A DNA stretch of 41,139 bases from an uncultured Nitrospira sp. (GTDB lineage Bacteria; Nitrospirota; Nitrospiria; Nitrospirales; UBA8639), in contig CABVRQ010000022.1 of assembly GCA_902500695.1 (NCBI GenBank), positions 9,793 through 50,931 of the forward strand, read 5' to 3'. The notes below the pieces were generated by a model. That model ran no database searches, was not told where the DNA came from, and saw only the letters and a list, made by a program, of their open reading frames with translations. Numbering within the stretch: position 1 is the stretch's first letter; every line of letters starts with the position of its first letter. Both the position numbers and the translations under genes were made by a program. Positions 25,550-34,253 of this stretch are shown here, in pieces.

Positions 25550-25732
25550 TTAGTTGGCAGAATCTTGAAGATTTTCGCCAGCCCGTTCAAGCTGCTCCCC
25601 TGCTTTCTCCGTCGTTTCGTCTACACTTTTCCCCGCTTTTTCGGCAGGCCCCTCCTGCTCGCATCCCATCATGAAAAATAGCGATCCTAAAAAACACAAC
25701 ATTAGCATCATAGTTTTTGCACTAGATATCAT
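25550..25732 (-). CDS. entericidin-like small lipoprotein
   Basis: 60 aa. The N-terminus is a lipoprotein signal with the lipobox region LFFMMGC (Cys24), followed by a short acidic repetitive tail EKAGKSVDETTEKAGEQLER. The Lys/Glu/Ala pattern with repeated EKAG and ERAG matches entericidin EcnA/EcnB-type peptides, which are small stress-induced lipoproteins of the envelope. Function in this organism is unknown; antidote/toxin roles known in enterobacteria should not be assumed. A closely similar small lipoprotein lies at 38655-38786. Confidence 0.75.
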   Translation of the reverse strand: MISSAKTMMLMLCFLGSLFFMMGCEQEGPAEKAGKSVDETTEKAGEQLERAGENLQDSAN

Positions 25733-25838
25733 TGATGATTTTCCTTTCTCATTTTGCTTCGTAATGGCCTATTGATGGACGAACTTTTTTCGGAATGAAC
25801 AATGAATCCCCTTTCTTGCCGGATAAATACCTCCCAAG

Positions 25839-26606
25839 CTATTCCCAATCGTGGGGCTTTCCATAAAAATCATACATACGAACTTCATACTCTCTATTTA
25901 TGGGTTTGTTCGGGTCATACTCGGGACTTCCCTCGATCGTTTCTCGAGTCATGGCAACCTCAACCGTTTGTTTATTCCAATCAATGGAGTTGACCCACTT
26001 GTAAGATATAAGAACCTTTTTCCCTGGCAACCAATTATGAGTATCGACAACCAAATATCGAATAGCCCATGTTGTATCCTCCACGATAAAGTCATCCACA
26101 TGGCCAATCTCTCCGTCCAGGGCTCTGATGTAATATCCTTGAATTTCATTGGCGGACCGCAAATGTGGATTTCCATTCAATTTGGCAGACGATTTCATTC
26201 CGTCCTTGAGGGAAAGTTCAGTGGCTTCTCCCCCGGGGACGCTCATCGGTGTGAACCCGGCAGGCTGGATGAAAACATCCTCGTCCCAATATTCTCTCCA
26301 TTTGAAAAACAGTCGTAATTCTTTTTCTTTTTGGAGGGAAAAAGGCAAGTCGGATTCTATTCCGGGGCTATCTTCGATTTCTGCGGATGTGAGCTTCACG
26401 GGAAACACCTCATCTTCCCCATCCGACCGTTCCAGGGCTTCTTGTGCGATAAGGACATTTCTTCCCGGGAGCCAGTTTCCTGTATCCACCACGAGATAAC
26501 GGATTTTCCACAACCGGTCGTCAAAATAAAAATCATCCACGCTCCCGAGGTCTCTATCGACGGCTCGCAATTGATAGCCTCGCATTTCCAATAACGTTTT
26601 CAACAT
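25839..26606 (-). CDS. double PRC-barrel domain protein
   Basis: 255 aa, with AAAAGGAAAATT before the ATG. Two PRC-barrel units are clear. The first (about 10-75) has LRAVDRDLGSVDDFYFDD, IRYLVVDTGNWLPGRNVLI and a following VKLTSAEIEDSP. The second (about 155-220) has IRALDGEIGHVDDFIVED and IRYLVVDTHNWLPGKKVLIS. The two halves are near-duplicates, so the protein arose by internal duplication. There is no signal peptide, so it is probably cytoplasmic, unlike the secreted PRC proteins here. PRC barrels bind protein or RNA partners; the partner is unknown. A linker of about 80 residues containing PAGFTPMSVPGGEATEL joins the halves. Confidence 0.88.
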   Translation of the reverse strand: MLKTLLEMRGYQLRAVDRDLGSVDDFYFDDRLWKIRYLVVDTGNWLPGRNVLIAQEALERSDGEDEVFPVKLTSAEIEDSPGIESDLPFSLQKEKELRLFFKWREYWDEDVFIQPAGFTPMSVPGGEATELSLKDGMKSSAKLNGNPHLRSANEIQGYYIRALDGEIGHVDDFIVEDTTWAIRYLVVDTHNWLPGKKVLISYKWVNSIDWNKQTVEVAMTRETIEGSPEYDPNKPINREYEVRMYDFYGKPHDWE

Positions 26607-26949
26607 AATTTTCCTTTTAAGTTAATGTTTTTCAGTAATGGATCAGCCTGATATCGATAAAACATAATTTCTGTTCCATGTGATCTTTATTAACCGCTTT
26701 CAGAGGTTCCCAAGACAATGTACAAAAATTTTATCGCCGTCCTTGAAAAGTCAAAAAACTGACGCAGAACAAGCTTGAACGGTAATTACATGTTCTGTGT
26801 GATAAAGGAGGGAGAATTTCCCAATCCATTATTCAAACTGTACAGACAGACCATGCCTGAAAATCCGAAGGTTTTTATCGACGAGGGAAGGAGGCGGACG
26901 GATTAAAGGAACTCAATTAACGGTTCGTGAGCTAGAGTGAAAAACACAG
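26607..26949. other. intergenic region, nothing recognised
   Basis: AT-rich, with no start signal or family match. It holds the upstream region of the double PRC-barrel gene (minus strand); no clear promoter boxes or hairpin. Confidence 0.4.
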
Positions 26950-28332
26950 TTAGGGAAGGATTTTCGACAACTTTTCCATCAAAAGGAAGCTACGGTTTTT
27001 CCCATTACTTAACGAGGACATGACCTGGCGACATCGATCCTCCACGGCCTCCAAATCATTTTTTCCCTTGATGGATTCCCGGCTCCCTCGCTGGAGCATT
27101 TCCACATGACGATGGAGCGCTTCACGGTCCTCATGTCGTCTCACAGTTTCGCCAATTCGTCCTAGGCCTTCCAACAGACAGATGATAACTGCCACATTAT
27201 CTTTTCCATGTTGTCGGATTTGATTAAACGCCGCATTTAACACTCCTTCGAAGGTGACAGATGGGGCAATAACCCGAAGAATCCCCTCACTGTCATATCG
27301 GAAGGGAGAAGGAAAACTTCGTTGGCAAAGCTGGCATAAAATCGCACTAAGGTGGTCAATACAATTAATGCACGTGAATGGATCATTTATTCCAGGTGAA
27401 AGCGCCCGCACGGCCACCTCAACAAGTTGAAGTACCGAAAACTCAATATCCTGTTCCTGGGTTCGGTGGGCTCCACAGATCATTTGCTTATTGATGGAGT
27501 GGGATACGAAATCTGCCATTGGGCCAAGGACTATGATTTTAGCTAAGGACGCCCCTTTCGTGATAAAATGGCCCGGCCGATAATGAAGGAATACCACTAA
27601 ATTCTGTTCACGGGCGATTTCCAACAGTGCATTATTTTCAACCGCCTGAAGATACCCTCCGATTTCAGCCTTAATTTCAAGCCCATCTCTTTCTATCCTG
27701 TCCAGCAATTGAGGAATATTGGTCTCCTTCCGGTTCCCTTTCTTTTCTTCTTCCGTTCCTAACTGCTCGGGAAAAAGTCTGGTCAGATCTTCTTCCAGTT
27801 CTTCATAGACCGAAGCGATCAAATTCGGAGCCTGTATGGAAACCGCAATATGATGCATGAAATAAATTAAGACCCCTAGGCTGCATACAGCCAAAAGGAG
27901 GCCAACCAAGGTTCCCCAGTAGGGGGTATAGCCATCAGGATCCACATGGATGGTTCGCAAAACGAGCAGGCAATAGAGAAATGTTGCCACAAACGTTCCC
28001 AATACAATTTGGTTACCTCGATCCCGCAAGAAGTTACCAAGCAGCCGTGGACCGAATTGTCCGGAAGCCAGGGTGAGAGCGACAATCGTGATGGAAAACA
28101 CCACACCGGCAATGGTAATCATGGAACCGGCAATGGTCGAAAGGAGAGTCATCGCTCCTTCCGGGCCCATATTGCTAAGCCACTGAAGGGAATCAATGTT
28201 CTTTGGAGAATAGAATGCGTCCAAATACGGCACGGCCAGCGAGAGAAAAATGGCGGCAATGGCCATACAAGTCGGGATGAGCCAGAGACTCGAACGAAGT
28301 TTATTCAGCCAATTTGAAACCCAAGCCGGCAT
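26950..28332 (-). CDS. DUF2254 integral membrane protein
   Basis: 460 aa. Four N-terminal membrane helices are visible, including WLIPTCMAIAAIFLSLAVPY, GSMITIAGVVFSITIVALTL, IVLGTFVATFLYCLLVL and LLLAVCSLGVLIYFMHHIAV. Helix 2 and the segment ASGQFGPRLLGNFLRDRGNQ are the signature of DUF2254. The C-terminal 270 residues are soluble and cytosolic, with FLHYRPGHFITKGASLAKI and ALSPGINDPFTCINCIDHL blocks. The family's function is unknown; gene context and topology suggest a sensor or channel-like role, which is only inference. It lies 87 bases downstream of the AI-2E/PerM gene on the same strand. Confidence 0.9.
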   Translation of the reverse strand: MPAWVSNWLNKLRSSLWLIPTCMAIAAIFLSLAVPYLDAFYSPKNIDSLQWLSNMGPEGAMTLLSTIAGSMITIAGVVFSITIVALTLASGQFGPRLLGNFLRDRGNQIVLGTFVATFLYCLLVLRTIHVDPDGYTPYWGTLVGLLLAVCSLGVLIYFMHHIAVSIQAPNLIASVYEELEEDLTRLFPEQLGTEEEKKGNRKETNIPQLLDRIERDGLEIKAEIGGYLQAVENNALLEIAREQNLVVFLHYRPGHFITKGASLAKIIVLGPMADFVSHSINKQMICGAHRTQEQDIEFSVLQLVEVAVRALSPGINDPFTCINCIDHLSAILCQLCQRSFPSPFRYDSEGILRVIAPSVTFEGVLNAAFNQIRQHGKDNVAVIICLLEGLGRIGETVRRHEDREALHRHVEMLQRGSRESIKGKNDLEAVEDRCRQVMSSLSNGKNRSFLLMEKLSKILP

Positions 28333-28419
28333 AAGCGCCTCACCGTGCTATCGATTAATAAAATTATCTATCGTGCCCTAACCCAACCAGAAAGGACACT
28401 GGCCCTGAAGAATAGAGAC

Positions 28420-29568
28420 TTAGCGACTTAAAAATTCTCCAATGGAGTTGAGTGGCTCGATTTGATCGCAAATGATTTTCACCGATGCGACAAAGGGGAC
28501 AGCGAGGAGCGCCCCCACGGCCCCCCATAACCAGCCCCAAAACAAGACACTCACTAAAATCACCACGGGATTTAATGTTAATTTCCGTCCCAGCAAATAT
28601 GGGGTAATAAAATTTCCTTCTATAGCGGTTAGAGATAAATACGTTCCAAACACCAAGGCCACCATATTCAGGTGATCAAAGGTGATGGCGGCGGCCAAGG
28701 TCACGGCGCCTAAACCAATAATGCTTCCCACATAAGGAATAAAATTCAACACCCCTGCCATGGCTCCCCATAAGAACGGGTTCGGCATACCGAGAAGGTC
28801 CATGGCCAGACTTGTCACCAGCGCGAGTCCGACATTCACGCTGGTGACGGTGACCAGGTAACTGGAGATATTGCCTTCTATTCCACGGACAATTTCCACT
28901 GCTCGTCGCTTATCTGAAAATCGGGGGAGGACTTTTACCAGTTTTTCCAAAAATAAATCACCGGACGCCATAAAAAAATATAAGAGGATCATGGTTGAGA
29001 CCAGACCGAAAATGAATTCCGTCGTCCAATCGATCAGAAGTCCTCCCAAACTACTGGTTTTCACTTCGACTTTTTGCGCTTTTCGGGATTGGGAAAGATT
29101 GGTCATATGCTCCAGGGCTTGAGTGGCTTTCCCCATTTCCAATACAGAACTTTTAACAGTGCGAATTTTCCGTTCTACCTGCTGGAAGGCTTCCGGCGCG
29201 CGATCCAGCCACAGAGAGGCAGGAGTGGACAGCTGAACAATTCCAAAGGTCAGGGTACTGATCAAAACCAGAAGAATCCCCCCAGCCGCAAGTGGCGGGG
29301 GAATGTATATTTTCCCAAAACCCCGCACAAGAGGCGCGAACAAAAGATTTAGAAATAACGCCACGAACACAGGAAGCATGATGGCTTTCGCCACATACAT
29401 CACCATGAGTGAGGAATACAGAAACAGTCCGGTCAGAGCAATGGACCGGATATTAATCGGCCCTTGAAATACTTGGGAGAGATTGTCAGGTTGGGATTTG
29501 GATGAAAGTGAATCGGGAGAACCGTCAGGTTCGAATTCTGTGGTTTCGTTCTGGTGTAATTCGGACAT
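28420..29568 (-). CDS. AI-2E family (PerM-type) transporter
   Basis: 382 aa from the ATG at 29568; an upstream GTG at 29610 is possible, but neither has a clear ribosome binding site. A polar N-tail is followed by paired helices (IALTGLFLYSSLMVMYVAK and MLPVFVALFLNLLFAPLVRG), a soluble helical segment, then a helix-rich C-terminal half. That half contains GNISSYLVTVTSVNVGLALV, WGAMAGVLNFIPYVGSIIGL and the closing LNPVVILVSVLFWGWLWGAV. The PYVGSIIG and LxPVxVxxxxxFWGxLWG motifs define the family. Members export autoinducer-2, Na+ or other solutes; the substrate here cannot be told. It is likely in one operon with the downstream DUF2254 gene. Confidence 0.9.
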   Translation of the reverse strand: MSELHQNETTEFEPDGSPDSLSSKSQPDNLSQVFQGPINIRSIALTGLFLYSSLMVMYVAKAIMLPVFVALFLNLLFAPLVRGFGKIYIPPPLAAGGILLVLISTLTFGIVQLSTPASLWLDRAPEAFQQVERKIRTVKSSVLEMGKATQALEHMTNLSQSRKAQKVEVKTSSLGGLLIDWTTEFIFGLVSTMILLYFFMASGDLFLEKLVKVLPRFSDKRRAVEIVRGIEGNISSYLVTVTSVNVGLALVTSLAMDLLGMPNPFLWGAMAGVLNFIPYVGSIIGLGAVTLAAAITFDHLNMVALVFGTYLSLTAIEGNFITPYLLGRKLTLNPVVILVSVLFWGWLWGAVGALLAVPFVASVKIICDQIEPLNSIGEFLSR

Positions 29569-29716
29569 CGAAGCAGACCAAATTAGGATAGGGATGGGTG
29601 AGCGCCGCACTCAGATAGATGTCACAGGACCCGTCCGAATCCTTAATAGACCCTCCAGCTTTCATGGATTGTATGCCTAACGGATGAACATTAGCCACCT
29701 TGGAAACGTTCCCCCA

Positions 29717-30355
29717 TTATCTGACAGGTTGAAGAATGGCCCTGGCCGGAGCACCATCTCCGTTTGGAATTTTTAATGGTAAACAGATGAGCATATACTC
29801 CCCGGGTTTCACTTGAGAAAATTCGAGTCCCTCAATAATCACTATCCCGGCTTGCATAAGCATGCGATGAGTCTCTTTCCCAATGTTTTGTTTCCCTCCA
29901 ACAAAAAGAGCGTCAATTCCGACGGTGCTCACCCGCCGTTCCACCAGCCATGCTGCGCCAGTTCGATCGAGATAGACGGTGTCTTCCTGGGGACGATCAG
30001 ATGACCAGTCCGGGGCGGAATTCCGTGTTTTCAGGAGAATCCGATCATGAGGATAGATCCGGTGTTTTTTCAGTTCTTCCGCTTTCACAGAATTTCTGTC
30101 CTGGATCTCAATCACTTTGGCCAGACCTATGGTCGCTGAAAACCCTGTTTGTTCATGATCTTCGGAAAAACTTCCATATTTCATTGGTGCGCCAATGTGT
30201 GTCCCGGCATGTGAACTCATTGATATTCGAAAGGCAAGAACATTTTCTTCATCCTTCTTGTTCGCTACCGGTTCCATCTGAAAAGGTGGGTCTTCGGGCC
30301 TTTGAACCATCCCGGGATATAGTGGCATTGATATGTCAATCCAATTGGATATCAT
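29717..30355 (-). CDS. cyclase-family hydrolase with altered metal motif
   Basis: 212 aa of the cyclase/kynurenine-formamidase fold. The usual motif HxGTHxDxPxH reads HAGTHIGAPMK here (His49 to Lys59). His49 and His53 are kept, but the metal-ligand Asp is Gly55 and the last His is Lys59. Other family blocks are intact: WIDISMPLYPGM at the start, AAWLVERRVSTVGIDALFVG, and the closing EGLEFSQVKPGEYMLICLPL with DGAPARAILQP. Active members are zinc- or manganese-dependent hydrolases of amide or lactone bonds. With two ligands replaced, this copy may bind no metal, bind it differently or act without catalysis. The gene is otherwise undamaged. Confidence 0.82.
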   Translation of the reverse strand: MISNWIDISMPLYPGMVQRPEDPPFQMEPVANKKDEENVLAFRISMSSHAGTHIGAPMKYGSFSEDHEQTGFSATIGLAKVIEIQDRNSVKAEELKKHRIYPHDRILLKTRNSAPDWSSDRPQEDTVYLDRTGAAWLVERRVSTVGIDALFVGGKQNIGKETHRMLMQAGIVIIEGLEFSQVKPGEYMLICLPLKIPNGDGAPARAILQPVR

Positions 30356-30660
30356 TTACTTTTTCCCCTTCCGGTTCTCTCCATCGCCTCTCTTCTCAAA
30401 CCGGGAGGTTAGCCGAAATGACCTGTTAGGATTCCGGCTTTTTCCCTGACCCCACCATTGGATGATAATAGATAGGTTAGGATTGGTTCATCCCGCCGCT
30501 CAATAGACCTTTTTTGAAGGCTCATTTGAGATTTGTCCACACCCTATGGAGAAATACACCGTTTATACTTACGAAAATTCATAATTTTAAAGAATATAAA
30601 TTTTTCATTCATAACCAAGAGTGTATCCGGCAAAATTCATTCGTTAAGAGTCACTTCGCC
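30356..30660. other. divergent intergenic region, no gene seen
   Basis: It lies between the cyclase-family gene (minus) and the FMN-reductase gene (plus). An in-frame extension of the latter to 30514 exists, but it has no homology and no start signal. Confidence 0.45.
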
Positions 30661-31266
30661 ATGCCACTAAATTTGGCCATAATGTATGGGTCGGTGAGGG
30701 CTGAGCGCCAGGGCATCAAGGCCGCCCGGTTTATGCTGAAAACCTGCCAAACTCGTGGGCATACCGCGACACTCATCGATCCTCTCCTTTACCCAATTCC
30801 CTTCTTGGATAAGATGTTTAAGGAGTACGCACGTGGAGAGGCCCCCCAATACCTGCAACGAGTGGCTGATCTGATTATTCCGGCTGACGGTTACATCATA
30901 GTGTCGGGCGAATACAACCACACCATTCCTCCTGCCCTTTCGAATGTATTAGATCACTTTCTTGAGGAATATTTCCAAAAACCTTCCGCCATCGTGTGCT
31001 ATTCAGCAGGGGCTTTCGGCGGAGTCCGTGCCGCAATGACCCTCAGGGCCATGTTGGCCGAATTGGGGATGTCGAGTATTCCTTCTTTGTTCCCCATCCC
31101 CCATGTCCAGGACGCCTTTCAGGAAGACGGCACGCCCACTGATCAAAAGTTTCACCAGAAAGCCCGAGAGTTTTTTGAAGAACTGGAATGGTATGCCCAT
31201 GCCCTCAAACAGGCCAGAGCCCACCATTGTCCTCGAAGTGAGAGTTCAACACAGTCGCTTACCTGA
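30661..31266 (+). CDS. NADPH-dependent FMN reductase family protein
   Basis: 201 aa. The start at 30661 begins MPLNLAIMYGSVRAERQG, which places the flavodoxin-fold phosphate-binding loop (GSVRxxRxG) at the expected N-terminal position. The longer frame upstream has no family similarity. Other landmarks are DGYIIVSGEYNHTIPPALSN and YSAGAFGGVRAAMTLRAML, both typical of NAD(P)H:FMN/quinone reductases such as ArsH, SsuE and ChrR relatives. It probably reduces FMN, quinones or azo-type acceptors in the cytoplasm. It precedes cydA by 99 bases on the same strand, so co-transcription is possible. Confidence 0.9.
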   Translation: MPLNLAIMYGSVRAERQGIKAARFMLKTCQTRGHTATLIDPLLYPIPFLDKMFKEYARGEAPQYLQRVADLIIPADGYIIVSGEYNHTIPPALSNVLDHFLEEYFQKPSAIVCYSAGAFGGVRAAMTLRAMLAELGMSSIPSLFPIPHVQDAFQEDGTPTDQKFHQKAREFFEELEWYAHALKQARAHHCPRSESSTQSLT

Positions 31267-31365
31267 CCTGGCTCCAGGATCGATCAAATATCGGCTTTCC
31301 CAAAAATCTTTGACCAGAAAGAAATTGGAGAGACGACTTAGAACCATATTGATGAGCGGAACCCT

Positions 31366-32715
31366 ATGATGATTGAAAACCTTCTGGCTGCGCGCCTTCT
31401 CATGGCGATTTCACTTGGTTTTCATATCATATTCGCCGTGGCAGGCATGGCGATGCCGTTCCTCATGGTCATTGCAGAATGGCGATATATTCGCACCGGC
31501 CATGAAATCTTCCGTGAATTGGCCACACGATGGGCAAAGGGAACCGCAATTCTTTTTGCCATTGGCGCCGTGTCCGGCACAGTGCTTTCATTTGAACTCG
31601 GACTGCTATGGCCGAATTTTATGGCTTGGGCCGGGCCGATTATCGGTCTCCTGTTCTCTTTAGAAGGGTTTGCATTCTTCACGGAAGCCATTTTTTTGGG
31701 AGTCTATCTCTATGGGTGGAATAAAATCCCTCCTTATCTGCATCTGATGTCCGGAGTGATCGTGACGGTGAGTGGGGTCCTATCCGCTTTTTTTGTCGTG
31801 CTGGCCAATGGTTGGATGAACCACCCTGTGGGGTTTCAGCTACTCGATGGACAGCCCCTCCAGATTGCCCCGCTTGCCACATTTACCAACCCGATTGGGC
31901 TTCACGAATCGCATCACATGATTCTGGCGGCATTTGTCGCAGTTGGATTCCTTGTGGCAGGTATTCATGCGTTTTTCTTACTTCGACAACCGGAAAATCC
32001 CTTTCACCAAGAGGCTCTCCGAATAGCCCTGATCACAGGGGGATTCGCGGCCCTCCTCCAACCTCTGAGTGGAGACTTACTCGCACGGGCAGTGGCAACC
32101 TTCAGCCCGATTAAATTGGCAGCCCTCGAAGGGCATTTTCATACCACGTCGGGAGCTTCATTTTGGATTGGGGGCATTCCCGATGTCTCTACCGCAACGG
32201 TCTCCTACGGAATTGAAATTCCCTATGGGCTCAGCCTCTTACTCCATGGTGATCCCATGGCATCGGTCCCGGGATTGATGGATTTTCCTCGCCAGGATTG
32301 GCCTCCGCTCGTGATTGTCCATCTCGCGTTTCAAATCATGATCGCATCAGGGTTTATCCTCATGGCTATGAGTGTGTGGGGATTATGGAAGATATGGAGA
32401 CAGAAGTGTCCATGGAAATCTCGTGGATTTCTTCGGTGCCTTGTGAGTTGCGCGCCTTTAGGGTTGATTGCAATTGAATCCGGTTGGGTGGTGACGGAAG
32501 TCGGTCGGCAGCCTTGGATCATCGTGGGAATTATGCGCACCACCGACGCTGTCACGCCCATGCCCGGTCTGACCGTGCCTCTTATCTTTTTTACCCTGCT
32601 CTATCTGGGACTGGCTGGAATTGTCCTGTGGCTCTTACATCGCCATCTTACGGTATTTCCACAGACAGGAGAAATGAGTGGTCCATCTTCAAGGGGGACC
32701 CATGCCCGGTCTTGA
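31366..32715 (+). CDS. cydA: cytochrome bd-type quinol oxidase subunit I
   Basis: 449 aa, nine predicted membrane helices. His20 in SLGFHIIFA is the expected haem ligand. SFELGLLWP and LEGFAFFTEAIFLG carry the two conserved acidic residues, and LHESHHMILAAF the next haem His. The Q-loop is short, with PIKLAALEGHF as the quinol-site motif, as in CioA-type oxidases. VGRQPW (380-384) is the family signature. In the haem-ligand Met helix, FQIMIASG has Gln where E. coli CydA has Arg. The subunit carries haems b558, b595 and d and reduces oxygen with quinol, usually with high affinity and low cyanide sensitivity. The stop codon overlaps cydB. Confidence 0.93.
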   Translation: MMIENLLAARLLMAISLGFHIIFAVAGMAMPFLMVIAEWRYIRTGHEIFRELATRWAKGTAILFAIGAVSGTVLSFELGLLWPNFMAWAGPIIGLLFSLEGFAFFTEAIFLGVYLYGWNKIPPYLHLMSGVIVTVSGVLSAFFVVLANGWMNHPVGFQLLDGQPLQIAPLATFTNPIGLHESHHMILAAFVAVGFLVAGIHAFFLLRQPENPFHQEALRIALITGGFAALLQPLSGDLLARAVATFSPIKLAALEGHFHTTSGASFWIGGIPDVSTATVSYGIEIPYGLSLLLHGDPMASVPGLMDFPRQDWPPLVIVHLAFQIMIASGFILMAMSVWGLWKIWRQKCPWKSRGFLRCLVSCAPLGLIAIESGWVVTEVGRQPWIIVGIMRTTDAVTPMPGLTVPLIFFTLLYLGLAGIVLWLLHRHLTVFPQTGEMSGPSSRGTHARS

Positions 32716-33703
32716 GGACATTCTCGCCGGTTTCATGCTCATGTCCCTCACCTTGTATGTCCTGTTGGGCGGAGCGGATTATGGAGCCGGCATATGGTAT
32801 CTCCTGGCCAGGGGGCCGGAAGCGCATGCCCAACGTCAATTGATCACGACTGCTATCGGGCCGATTTGGGAAGCAAACCACGTGTGGCTGATTCTGGTCG
32901 TCACGCTTCTGTTTTCAGCCTTTCCCCTTGCTTATGCCAGAGTGTCAATATTACTTCACATTCCCTTAACGCTACTCCTCACGGGCATTGTGCTTAGAGG
33001 GTCCGCTTTTGCCTTCCGCAGTTATGATGTCCAGCAGTCTCCTCTCCATCGATTTTGGGGAACGCTCTTCGGTCTCTCCAGCCTGATCACGGCGATGTTC
33101 TTAGGCATCATTCTTGGCACCGTGGCCTCAAGCCACCTTCAGAACCATCAAGAGGGATTCGTTGAAGTGTTTGTGCTTCCATGGATTCAACCCTTCCCTT
33201 TAGCAGTGGGAATCTGGACGATCACGCTTTTTGCTTTTTTGGCATCCACGTATATGATTCATGAAACCCCGCTTCCCAATCTCAGACGGCTGTTTCGCCG
33301 CAAAGCTCTGTGGTCCCTTGCGGCGTCCGGCATGATGGCTATCCTGGTCCTCCTCCTCACCAAAAATTATGCTCCTGGAATTGGCCATGGATTGTTAAAA
33401 AGTTCACCAGGATGGGTGTTTCTCATTCTGGCTCTATTGGGCATGCTAGCGAGTACGGCGGGTCTTTGGACGAATCGGTTTCATCTCGCCCGGGCATCAG
33501 CCATCGGGTATGTCACCGCTATTATCTGGGGATGGGGATTTGGGCAATATCCCTATCTCATAAAACCCGATTTGACCATCTATAATACCTCAGCTCCTCC
33601 TTCAACACTGGAATTACTCCTGTTCGCGCTGGTAGCAGGAATGATTGTGGTCCTTCCCTCACTCCTGTACCTTTTTCGTGTGTTCAAAAAAATCCACGTG
33701 TGA
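32702..33703 (+). CDS. cydB: cytochrome bd-type quinol oxidase subunit II
   Basis: 333 aa. The start at 32702 is chosen after AAGGGGGACCC and overlaps cydA by 14 bases, the normal coupling of this pair. Landmarks are YVLLGGADYGAGIWYLLARG near the N-terminus, GPIWEANHVWLILVVTLLFS and AFRSYDVQQSPLHRFWGTLF, followed by further helices up to nine in total. The C-terminal half (LRRLFRRKALWSLAASGMMA onwards) is a second bundle of the pseudo-symmetric subunit. CydB supports subunit I and carries no haem in the E. coli enzyme. No cydX-like ORF is found after it, and no cydCD assembly genes are in the window. Confidence 0.92.
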   Translation: MPGLEDILAGFMLMSLTLYVLLGGADYGAGIWYLLARGPEAHAQRQLITTAIGPIWEANHVWLILVVTLLFSAFPLAYARVSILLHIPLTLLLTGIVLRGSAFAFRSYDVQQSPLHRFWGTLFGLSSLITAMFLGIILGTVASSHLQNHQEGFVEVFVLPWIQPFPLAVGIWTITLFAFLASTYMIHETPLPNLRRLFRRKALWSLAASGMMAILVLLLTKNYAPGIGHGLLKSSPGWVFLILALLGMLASTAGLWTNRFHLARASAIGYVTAIIWGWGFGQYPYLIKPDLTIYNTSAPPSTLELLLFALVAGMIVVLPSLLYLFRVFKKIHV

Positions 33704-33805
33704 ACAAGCGTATTCAATCGAGACCGGCATGATAATCAGGAAGGAAAGGCTACGCTATATTCGATTTAACTACGTTTTTGGGACCACTCAGATTCTTCTT
33801 TGTAT

Positions 33806-34195
33806 TCATCCCATCAGCGGAGGACCTTCATGATCTTCTCCGGTTAAGACCTCAGCTTCTGTTTCCTCCATACTTTCCATTTCACTGACCATTCCTAATA
33901 ACACCTGTCGTCTTTGCTGGAGAGACTTTTGCAAAAGGTCACGGGAGGTCGGCTCTTGAGCGGACTCAGGAAGATTGACTAAGGCTTCGGCCTCTGCCAT
34001 GGTGGCAAAACTATAAGCGGCCATTTTGGTTTCTCTTCCGTCAACACGCTTCAAAACCTCTTCAGTCTCACGATCAAACTGGTCCAATTCTTTGCTATCA
34101 ACCTGGGACTGACTGAGATTCTCTAACTTTTCCAGTTGCTGTTTCAGTTGATCTACACGAGAAAATGCGGAAAATGAAGCATTGGTATTTGGCAT
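33806..34195 (-). CDS. coiled-coil hypothetical protein
   Basis: 129 aa. The start at 34195 is preferred because AAAGGAG lies about nine bases upstream; the frame open beyond it runs into the receiver gene's tail. The sequence is almost entirely helical and charged: RVDQLKQQLEKLENLSQSQV with heptad-like leucines, then DQFDRETEEVLKRVDGRETK and LLQKSLQQRRQVLLGMVSEM. It ends in an acidic tail. No cysteines, no membrane span, no recognised family. It lies 58 bases downstream of the degenerate receiver gene on the same strand, and the two may be functionally linked. Confidence 0.6.
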   Translation of the reverse strand: MPNTNASFSAFSRVDQLKQQLEKLENLSQSQVDSKELDQFDRETEEVLKRVDGRETKMAAYSFATMAEAEALVNLPESAQEPTSRDLLQKSLQQRRQVLLGMVSEMESMEETEAEVLTGEDHEGPPLMG

Positions 34196-34253
34196 AATGG
34201 ATTTCTCCTTTTGGCTAATCAGTATTTCTGCAACGTGATTAAAGGTCTCGTTC

